Shown: piece by piece, positions 31,209-37,991 of the stretch
How positions within the stretch are numbered: the stretch's first letter is position 1
Layout of the letters: the number at the start of each line of letters is the position of its first letter
NCBI GenBank assembly: GCA_016783285.1
Contig: JADHWW010000104.1
Coordinates: 1 to 61,762 of the forward strand
DNA from: Anaerolineae bacterium
GTDB taxonomy: Bacteria > Chloroflexota > Anaerolineae > B4-G1
Reading direction: 5' to 3'
Length of the DNA: 61,762 bases
The notes under the pieces: generated by a model
Seen by the model: only the letters and a program-made list of their open reading frames with translations
What the model was told of the DNA's origin: nothing
Database searches by the model: none
Made by a program: the position numbers and the translations under genes

Positions 31209-31925
31209 ATGAAAGCACTGATACGCCTGGCGTGGGAGGCGCTCTTTTTGAGCGAAGCATCCTACGCCGAAATGCGCGATGTCTCGAACCCGGTGCCGCG
31301 CGGCCTGGTGATCGTCGTCCTGATCGCCGTGGCCGTGGCGCTGGTCGGGCTGGTGGGGACGACGCTGGAATGGGCGACCACGCCAAATCTGGCGGACATC
31401 CAGAGAATCGTGTTGCAGGGTATCCAACAGATGCCCTGGTACCAGGAACTAGAGGGCGACCCCGAGTTCCGCGAAATGTTCCGGCAGCAGTACGAACTGT
31501 GGTGGCGCATCTTTCCACAGATGTTCGGTGCGCCGAGCACGGCCCAGGCTGCGATGAGTATCATCCTGGTGCCGCTTCGCCTGAGTCTCGGGTGGCTGCT
31601 GTATGGACTGATAGCCTATCTCTTCGCCCGGCTACTAGGCGGGCAAGGGAGCCTGGGCCAGACGTTGGGCTGTACCGCGTTGGCCATCGCGCCTCAACTG
31701 CTGAACCTGGCCACATTCCTGCCCTACGTCGCCGTCGGCGGAGTGGTGGGCGCGTGGACGTTACTCTGCCGCTACGTGGCGCTCAAGACGTGCCACCGGC
31801 TGACCGAGGGCCGGGCTCTGGCGGCGACACTGTTGCCCCACGTCGCCTTTCTCGTGCTGTTCTCGTTCGCCGTCTGCCTGGGCGGCGCGATCACAGCATT
31901 GATCATCGGAGGTACGTCACAATGA
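31209..31925 (+). CDS. Yip1-like integral membrane protein (first paralog)
   Basis: A 238-residue protein behind AAGGAGG with about five membrane helices (RGLVIVVLIAVAVALVGLVG, then VPLRLSLGWLLYGLIAYLFA, and ATLLPHVAFLVLFSFAVCLG). The LGGQGSLGQTLGCTALAIAP block is typical of Yip1-domain proteins. A hydrophilic loop of about 60 residues follows the first helix. It overlaps the next gene by 4 bases; the two are paralogs. Function in bacteria is unclear. Confidence 0.75.
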   Translation: MKALIRLAWEALFLSEASYAEMRDVSNPVPRGLVIVVLIAVAVALVGLVGTTLEWATTPNLADIQRIVLQGIQQMPWYQELEGDPEFREMFRQQYELWWRIFPQMFGAPSTAQAAMSIILVPLRLSLGWLLYGLIAYLFARLLGGQGSLGQTLGCTALAIAPQLLNLATFLPYVAVGGVVGAWTLLCRYVALKTCHRLTEGRALAATLLPHVAFLVLFSFAVCLGGAITALIIGGTSQ

Positions 31926-32668
31926 AAGAATTACTTGAATTCGCCTGGGATGTGCTGTTGCTCCGAGATGAGGCTTATGCCCAACACGTCGCCCGCGCCG
32001 ACGTACTAAAGCGCGGACTGACACTGCTGGTGCTGGTGACGCTACTGGCAGGTCTCATCCCGTTCGTCGTCAACGTCATCAACGACCTGCGCCTGGCATC
32101 CGTCGAGGCCCGGCGACAAGAGGCGGAAGAGGACATCCAGGAGTTCACCAAGTCTCTGGACGCTATGCGGCCGTACCTGGACCTGCCGCCAGGCTTCGAA
32201 AAGCAGATAATCGCCTACAACCAGGCCGGGATGGAGATAGGCTTCGACATTGAGGACCTACCGACCCGGTGGCCCAAACCCGTGGGGCGCGTGTTGCGAG
32301 ACCTGGGCGCCTACCTGTCGTTGCCCTTCAGCCGGCTGGCGGGCTGGATGGGATATGCCTTGTGGGTTCTGCTGGTCGCTAAACTGCTGGGAGGCCGGGC
32401 GACGGTGTCTCAGATGTTGGGGGCCACAGCCCTCTACGCTGTGCCACACGTCCTGGATTTCCTGGGCTTCGTGTCATGTCTGGGGCCAATGATCGGGCTG
32501 GCGGCGACAGTGTGGGGTATCGCCATCTACGTCAAAGCCCTGACCGTCGCCAGCGACTTTAGCATTGGCCGGGCCGTCACTGCGACAGTAGTGCCGGCGC
32601 TGATCGTTGCGGCGTTGTCACTGCTGGGTATGCTGATGCTCCTCATCCTGGCGCTGGCGACTGGCTAA
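31922..32668 (+). CDS. Yip1-like integral membrane protein (second paralog)
   Basis: The start is the ATG at 31922 in an ATGA overlap with the first paralog; 248 residues. Same layout: an N-terminal amphipathic stretch (MKELLEFAWDVLLLRDEAYA), a first helix, a hydrophilic loop with many charged residues, then helices including LLGGRATVSQMLGATALYAV and VPALIVAALSLLGMLMLLIL. Translational coupling suggests a heteromeric membrane complex. The upstream GerW-like proteins may be peripheral partners; this is inference from order alone. Confidence 0.75.
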   Translation: MKELLEFAWDVLLLRDEAYAQHVARADVLKRGLTLLVLVTLLAGLIPFVVNVINDLRLASVEARRQEAEEDIQEFTKSLDAMRPYLDLPPGFEKQIIAYNQAGMEIGFDIEDLPTRWPKPVGRVLRDLGAYLSLPFSRLAGWMGYALWVLLVAKLLGGRATVSQMLGATALYAVPHVLDFLGFVSCLGPMIGLAATVWGIAIYVKALTVASDFSIGRAVTATVVPALIVAALSLLGMLMLLILALATG

Positions 32669-32718
32669 CCAGCCCGCTTGTGGTATAATCTGCCGCACAC
32701 CCGCGACAGGAGGAATAG

Positions 32719-33618
32719 ATGAAACCACCTTTTGACCCGATTCTCTTTCACATTACCCCGACCATCGGCATCTACTGGTACGGCGTTCTGATCGTCACCG
32801 GCGTCATGCTGGGCGCCGTGTATGCCGCCTGGAGGGTCAGACAGGATGGCGAGAACCCCGATCACGTCTGGAATGGGCTCATAATCGCCATCATTCTGGG
32901 CATCATCGGCGCCCGGCTCTACCACGTCTTCTCCGAGCCTCAGGGCGGCATGGTGGGCTGGAGTTACTACCGTCAGCACCCCATCGAGATCCTGTACATC
33001 CGGCAGGGGGGCCTGGGCATCTACGGAGCCATCATCGGGGGTATACTGGGGGTCGTTATCTACGCCTGGCGCGCCAAACTGCGGCCGCTACAGTGGCTCG
33101 ACTACGGCGCGGTGGGGCTGGCACTGGGCCAGGCCATCGGGCGCTGGGGCAATTTCATCAACCAGGAACTCTACGGGCCGCCCACCAACCGCCCCTGGGG
33201 CCTGATCATTGACCCACAGTACCGCATCTTTCCCTACAACAATCTCACCGCCTATCCGCCCGAAACCCTCTTCCACCCCACCTTCCTGTACGAATCGTTA
33301 TGGTGTCTGCTGGTGTTCATCACCCTGGCGCTGGTCGCGCACAAGTTCAAAGACCGGCTGTTGGACGGAGACATCCTCCTGGGCTACATCACCGGTTATC
33401 CGCTGGGCCGCTTTTTCATCGAGTACTTCCGCCCCGACGCCTGGATGATCGGCCCCATCGCGGCTGCGCAACTGTTCGCCATTCTGTGCGTCGTGGGAGG
33501 AGTGGCGCTGCTGGTCGTGCGGCACACCAGAGCGAGAGCCCCCACGCCGGCTGTTGAAGCCGTTGAGTCCGTTGAAGCAGCGCCAGAGTCGGAGCCGAGC
33601 CCAGAAGACCGATGCTGA
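32719..33618 (+). CDS. lgt: prolipoprotein diacylglyceryl transferase
   Basis: A 299-residue, seven-helix membrane enzyme behind GGAGG. The Lgt signature GRWGNFINQELYGPPTNRPW and HPTFLYESLW are intact. It transfers diacylglyceryl from phosphatidylglycerol to the lipobox cysteine of prolipoproteins, such as the sugar-binding protein and the DUF5060 hydrolase in this window. The last 35 residues are a hydrophilic, glutamate-rich tail beyond the usual end. A -10-like TATAAT at 32683-32688 lies just upstream. Confidence 0.96.
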   Translation: MKPPFDPILFHITPTIGIYWYGVLIVTGVMLGAVYAAWRVRQDGENPDHVWNGLIIAIILGIIGARLYHVFSEPQGGMVGWSYYRQHPIEILYIRQGGLGIYGAIIGGILGVVIYAWRAKLRPLQWLDYGAVGLALGQAIGRWGNFINQELYGPPTNRPWGLIIDPQYRIFPYNNLTAYPPETLFHPTFLYESLWCLLVFITLALVAHKFKDRLLDGDILLGYITGYPLGRFFIEYFRPDAWMIGPIAAAQLFAILCVVGGVALLVVRHTRARAPTPAVEAVESVEAAPESEPSPEDRC

Positions 33619-33657
33619 ATGTCCAAGACTGGATGCTTGATACTGAATGTTTGACCC

Positions 33658-33697
33658 AAGAGCCTGATGCCATTGGCATTAGGCTCTTTTCGTTTCG
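33658..33697 (+). terminator. rho-independent terminator of lgt
   Basis: AAGAGCCTGATGCC and GGCATTAGGCTCTT pair (one G-T wobble) around a short ATT loop, followed by TTCGTTTC. It sits 40 bases after the lgt stop, before the 73-bp repeat array. Confidence 0.8.
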
Positions 33698-33698
33698 T

Positions 33699-33934
33699 GA
33701 TCAGGAGGGCGACCGGTGACGAGGGGAGTAAACTGTTCCGATCCGCCCATCCTCCCAATCCGTGTTCTAACGATCAGGAGGGCGACCGGTGACGAGGAGA
33801 GCAAACCGCCCCAATCCGCCCATCCTCCCAATCCGTGTTCTAACGATCAGGAGGGCGACCAATGACGAGGGGAGTAAACCGCCCCAATCCGCCCATCCTC
33901 CCAATCCGTGTTCTAGTGATCAGGAGGGCGACCG
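33699..33934 (+). repeat. three 73-bp tandem repeats duplicating a ribosome-binding site and start codon
   Basis: Units begin at 33699, 33772 and 33845 with GATCAGGAGGGCGACC; a fourth partial unit begins at 33918 and forms the genuine translation start of the next gene. Every unit contains the Shine-Dalgarno AGGAGGG, then GTGACGAG or ATGACGAG. The period of 73 is not a multiple of 3, so successive starts fall in different frames. The rest of the unit reads CGCCCATCCTCCCAATCCG. Confidence 0.85.
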
Positions 33935-34639
33935 ATGACGAGAGGATCGAACCTGCATCGCCTGCAATGCCTGGATAGCGAGGGGGACACGAAGCAGCGT
34001 CGTCTGACAGAAGTAGAGGCTGCGCTGGGAGAGAGCGGAGCGCTGAAGCAAGCACGCCGGGCATTGGAGAGCGTGCGGTCGCTGGTCCAGAAATGGGCGC
34101 TCCGGCAGCGCGACCTGGAACTGGAGATCCAGGGGCTTGCGGACAAGATCGCACGCTCTGAGCAGCGGCTCTACAGCGGCGTGGTCAAGAATCCCAAAGA
34201 ATTGGCGGATCTAGAAGCAAAGATCGCTTCGCTCAAGCGGCGGCGGCAAAAACTGGAGGACGACCTGCTGGAGGCGATGATCGAGCGGGAGGAGGCAGAA
34301 ACCGCACGCGCTCAGACTCGGGCGCACCTCGACGAGACCCAGGCCCGCTGGTCGGCTCAACAAGCGGATCTGATGGCCGAACGAGAGATGTTGCAGGGAA
34401 GACTAGCAGAAATCGAGCAGGCACGAGCAGCACTTTTTCCCAGCATTGAGGCCGGTGACCTGGCTACCTACCAATCCCTGCGACGCAGGAAGGGCGGGTT
34501 AGCCGTGGTCCAGGTGCGTGATGGGGCGTGGTGTGGCGGATGCGGTGTCCTTATGTCGCCGAGTCTGAAATGGCAGTTGCGGCAGGAGAAAGCGGTCTGC
34601 TGCGACAACTGTGAACGTTTCATCGTGTCGCCGCTATGA
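33935..34639 (+). CDS. coiled-coil protein with C4-type zinc ribbon (DUF164-like)
   Basis: A 234-residue protein starting at ATG 33935 in the last repeat unit, behind AGGAGGG. Residues about 25-170 form a long coiled coil rich in Q/E/R/A (LEAKIASLKRRRQKLEDDLL). Residues about 190-230 form a zinc ribbon (GAWCGGCGVLMSPSLKW, then AVCCDNCERFIV). This matches the DUF164/zf-RING_7 architecture, which has been proposed to act in nucleic-acid or protein interactions. Convergent with the minus-strand SpoIID gene; a weak 7-bp hairpin (34649-34668) lies between. Confidence 0.85.
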   Translation: MTRGSNLHRLQCLDSEGDTKQRRLTEVEAALGESGALKQARRALESVRSLVQKWALRQRDLELEIQGLADKIARSEQRLYSGVVKNPKELADLEAKIASLKRRRQKLEDDLLEAMIEREEAETARAQTRAHLDETQARWSAQQADLMAEREMLQGRLAEIEQARAALFPSIEAGDLATYQSLRRRKGGLAVVQVRDGAWCGGCGVLMSPSLKWQLRQEKAVCCDNCERFIVSPL

Positions 34640-34682
34640 ACAGTTTTCTCCATCCTCCATTGGATGGATAAGGAATGAATGG

Positions 34683-37600
34683 CTAAGGCTTCATCACCAG
34701 CGGGAGATAGAGAATCCTGCTGCGCACGGTGTAGATCGCGGTGCTGGTGTAGCCCTTCATGTCCGCGATCTGGAACTCGATGCGGTTGGCCGTCTCCCTG
34801 GGCCAGCCGAAGGGCTTGCCCTGAGCTCCGCCGAAGGGTACACTGGGGGCGGTGATGGTCTGCATCTCGGTGGTACCGCTAATGTCTGTACACGTGGCCA
34901 CAAGCCAATCGCTCCACGATGCTCCCCCGTCCGTCGAGAAACGATAGCAGGCGCTGTCCACGTTCAGGCCGGAGATCTCGTCCAAGATGCGGACGGTGCA
35001 CGTGGGCGGGTTCCCTCCGCTCCACCATTCGGGCGCAAAGTCCCGCCAGCCGGTTGGCGGGCTGGTGTCTGAGAGCATAACCGTTCTGGTCAGATCGGCG
35101 GAGACGTTGCCCGCGCCGTCTATGAACTTGACGGTGACGGTTTTCAGTCCCTCGCCTGGGGTAAGGCGCCACTGCACACTGGTGGCGACGCTGATGGGAT
35201 AGCCAACGATGAGCACACGGTCCAGGTACAGGTCGGCGGTGGAACGAAAAGCGGTGCGGAACTCGAGGCCAGCGGTTCCAGCGTCGGTGTAGTTGAAGTC
35301 CACCGGGAATTCCTGATACGTGTCGGCGGCGCTCAAGTCCGTCCCGCGCAGGCGACGCAGGCCCAGGATGCGCGCTCCACCGTTATCCACCACGTCGAGC
35401 ATGGCGATCTCAGCGGTGGTGATCACGTTGTTTGTCTTCAGGCGGAAGTAGGCGCGGTAAGCGTGGCCGGGCGGCAGGTCGTAGGTGTACGGGCCATACC
35501 AGGCCCCGGCGCTATGCGTACCGGTCAGCCCACGCCAGGCCTTGCCGTTCAGCGCGTCCTCGTCGTCAACCTGTTCACCCGTCCCGCCCTCATGGTACAA
35601 ATCCTCGCCTTCCCAGGCCCATCCCTCGTTGCTGAAGGCCATCATCTGCACTCCACTGCCAGGATCGGGGTCGGCGGCAGAGAGGGAGGAGAGAGTGACG
35701 GTGATGGTGTCGGTGTAGGTGTCACCGATAGCCGCCGTGGTAGCCGTCGGCGGCCGGCGGTCGAGGCCAATGTGGACCGTTTCACACTGCAACTGCACGT
35801 TGCCCTCGCCGTCGGCGACGAGGAGGGAGAGAGTGATGACCATCGAGGTGGTATCGCTGATGCCGGCGACGTCCCACACGGTGCTCCACCCGTCGCTGCC
35901 CAACGTATCGGTGACGAGCAGTGCGGTAGTGTCGGTCATGGCATAGAATCCGACTGCAGCCACGTTGCCTGTCTCGTCACTACCGTTGGCTACGACGCAC
36001 ACCCGGTTGCTGGTGATGAAAAAGTCCGACCAGGGGAGCGTCACTCCGCCGATGGGCATCGGGCCACCGGTGCTGGGCAGTTCGATGGTGACGTTGGTGT
36101 AATAGTGCGCCAGAATCTGTTGGTAGCCCCAGCCATGCCACTCGGCCCAGCGCCGCGCTCCCCATTGGGACATCCCCCAACCGTGTCCCCGGCGCTCCTG
36201 CCCGAAACTGACGGGATCGTCCACGGCTTGAATGTAGTCATACCCCGCTGCGCTGCGGGTTGGGCAGCCGTTCTCGGCGCTGTAGAAGGCCTTGATCACA
36301 TTTCCCTGGTAGGCGATGTACTGGCCCCGGGTGTCGTCGGTCGCGGCGTCGCTCCGCGTGTGGCGTTGATCCTCCCGACCCATGACCTGATAATCTGTCC
36401 AATCGGAGACGTCCCAGCCCAAACCCGCGCGCTCCTTAGTGTAGTACCAGGCGTAGGTGCGCGCGGCCACGGCCTGGACTTTGAGAGCCTCGATGGACCA
36501 GGACGCGGGCATTTCCACCGGCACCGCTCGTTTGACGTACGTCTCGAAGGTGATGACGTCGATCTGGCCGACCGGCACGTCGTAGCGGTAGTAGTTCTCT
36601 GCACTGTGAATGACGCGAATGGTGACCGGTGGCGTCTGCTGGACGGTGGTAGACTGGTAGATTGGTAGATTGGTAAATAGGCTTCCGCGCCTGTGCTCCT
36701 CGTGGGGCGAGCTGGCGGTGGAAAGGGGATGCGTGAGGTCCAGCACCCACACGTCGCCCGCGCGGTTGAAGGTCAGGTAACGGCCGTCGGGCGACCAGGC
36801 AGGGTTGCTCTCTTCGAGGTCGTTGCGCAGAAGTGGCCGCAAGTCTTCTCCATCTGCGTTCACCAGCCAGATGTCACTAGCGGACGCGGTCGTGGCTCCC
36901 AGCGGCGTGCGCGAGAAGGCCAGCGTCCGCCCGTCCGGCGACCAACCAGGCGTGCTGAATGTCTCCGCCTGACCCCGGGCCAGGAACACGGGATCTTCGT
37001 CGTAGTCCACGTCCGCCACCCACAGCGCGGGCGAGAGGTCCTTGGCGGCGATGACGTAGGCCAGCCGTCGTCCGTCCGGCGACCAAGCGAAGTTCAGTAC
37101 CTGCACGTTTGCAGCCAGCAGTCGGGGCTCTCCACCAGGGCGAGGCGCTACCCACAGATGTGTGCCGTTGCTCCAGGCGGCGCGCACTCCGTCGGCGGTC
37201 AGTCGGACTTGCGCTCCGGCGAGTAGGGTGGGGAAAGCAGCAGGTACAGCCATTGCTCCCTCGCTGCTCAGCCACACCTGTCCGGCCCGGGCGAACGCCA
37301 GTGCCCCGCTAACCCAGGCCGGGGCCATGCGCCAGTCGGCGCTGCCCCACGCTTTCTCCTGACCGCTGGTCAGGTCGAGCACACGGGCCTCCCAGCGCCC
37401 GTCTCCGGCAAATGCCAGATACGCCAGTCGCTGCCCATCTCCGGTGTAGGCTGGTTGAACCGCGTTCTCGCTGAGCCTGATAGCCGGGCCACGCCCTGAG
37501 CCTGTCGAAGGGTCGCCCCGGAACCCCCATTCCCGGCCCTTCCCCCTATGAAGGGGAAGGGAGACAGCCCACAATTCGCTGAGGGCCTGACAGGTCGTGC

Positions 37601-37850
37601 CATCGCCGACCACCGCCCCCCAGCGGTTGACGAGCACCGTGCGGCCATCGGGTGACCAGCCGGCAAAGCGAGAGCGACCATCGGCAGTCAGCGGCCACGC
37701 GCTACCCGTCCTCCCTCCGGGCCGGATGGCCCTCTGGGCTGGAGGCTGCGCTGTGGCGTGCCGCGCACTGAGTTGGGTCAACAGCAGCAACACCCCCAGC
37801 ATCGCCAGACCCATGGATAGTATAACGCGCCCACCACACTTTGATCGCAT
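34683..37850 (-). CDS. secreted beta-propeller / SpoIID-LytB domain protein
   Basis: The ATG at 37850 is preferred because GAGGTG precedes it; an ATG at 37880 adds 10 residues. The 1055-residue product has a signal anchor (VILSMGLAMLGVLLLLTQLS), then a TolB/WD40-like propeller (repeated WSPDGRT/WSPDGRRLAY). A SpoIID domain follows (FETYVKRAVPVEMPASWSIE, QAVAARTYAWYY, GHGWGMSQWGARRWAEWHGW), then an Ig-like and C-terminal beta region ending LYLPLVMKP. SpoIID proteins are lytic transglycosylases on denuded glycan. Three dispersed repeats are translated in frame (37490-37512, 36649-36678, 34803-34826). Confidence 0.85.
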   Translation of the reverse strand: MRSKCGGRVILSMGLAMLGVLLLLTQLSARHATAQPPAQRAIRPGGRTGSAWPLTADGRSRFAGWSPDGRTVLVNRWGAVVGDGTTCQALSELWAVSLPLHRGKGREWGFRGDPSTGSGRGPAIRLSENAVQPAYTGDGQRLAYLAFAGDGRWEARVLDLTSGQEKAWGSADWRMAPAWVSGALAFARAGQVWLSSEGAMAVPAAFPTLLAGAQVRLTADGVRAAWSNGTHLWVAPRPGGEPRLLAANVQVLNFAWSPDGRRLAYVIAAKDLSPALWVADVDYDEDPVFLARGQAETFSTPGWSPDGRTLAFSRTPLGATTASASDIWLVNADGEDLRPLLRNDLEESNPAWSPDGRYLTFNRAGDVWVLDLTHPLSTASSPHEEHRRGSLFTNLPIYQSTTVQQTPPVTIRVIHSAENYYRYDVPVGQIDVITFETYVKRAVPVEMPASWSIEALKVQAVAARTYAWYYTKERAGLGWDVSDWTDYQVMGREDQRHTRSDAATDDTRGQYIAYQGNVIKAFYSAENGCPTRSAAGYDYIQAVDDPVSFGQERRGHGWGMSQWGARRWAEWHGWGYQQILAHYYTNVTIELPSTGGPMPIGGVTLPWSDFFITSNRVCVVANGSDETGNVAAVGFYAMTDTTALLVTDTLGSDGWSTVWDVAGISDTTSMVITLSLLVADGEGNVQLQCETVHIGLDRRPPTATTAAIGDTYTDTITVTLSSLSAADPDPGSGVQMMAFSNEGWAWEGEDLYHEGGTGEQVDDEDALNGKAWRGLTGTHSAGAWYGPYTYDLPPGHAYRAYFRLKTNNVITTAEIAMLDVVDNGGARILGLRRLRGTDLSAADTYQEFPVDFNYTDAGTAGLEFRTAFRSTADLYLDRVLIVGYPISVATSVQWRLTPGEGLKTVTVKFIDGAGNVSADLTRTVMLSDTSPPTGWRDFAPEWWSGGNPPTCTVRILDEISGLNVDSACYRFSTDGGASWSDWLVATCTDISGTTEMQTITAPSVPFGGAQGKPFGWPRETANRIEFQIADMKGYTSTAIYTVRSRILYLPLVMKP
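36649..36678. repeat. TTGGTAGA minisatellite copy inside the SpoIID gene
   Basis: A run of TAGACTGGTAGATTGGTAGA units read on the coding strand as FTNLPIYQSTTV. The same 8-9-base unit occurs at 48056-48148 and 58786-58820 and gives nearly the same peptide there. Confidence 0.7.
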
Positions 37851-37894
37851 AATCCGTTTCACCTCGAGGGTCTTGCCCACTGGAGCAGCGCGAC

Positions 37895-37962
37895 GAAGAA
37901 TCTCCCCTTTTCGCAGCGAAATCGAGATTCTTCGCTCCCTTCGGTCGCTCAGAATGACAATC
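37895..37962. repeat. inverted repeat of the GAGATTCTTCGCT...CTCAGAATGAC type
   Basis: GAAGAATCTC (37895-37904) and GAGATTCTTC (37924-37933) pair, and the element continues TCGGTCGCTCAGAATGACAA. It occupies the gap between the SpoIID and mannosidase genes. No promoter for the SpoIID gene was visible around it. Confidence 0.55.
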
Positions 37963-37991
37963 GTTTGAGAACTGAACAGCCCTGTGTCTTT

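Noticed and set aside
31232..31921. Plus-strand open frame joined to the second Yip1-like gene
   Set aside because: This stretch is a shifted-frame shadow of the first Yip1-like gene; the real second gene starts at the coupled ATG at 31922.
33699..33934. A CRISPR array, because of regularly spaced repeats
   Set aside because: The 73-bp units are contiguous with no unique spacers, and the repeated part is a ribosome-binding site and start codon.
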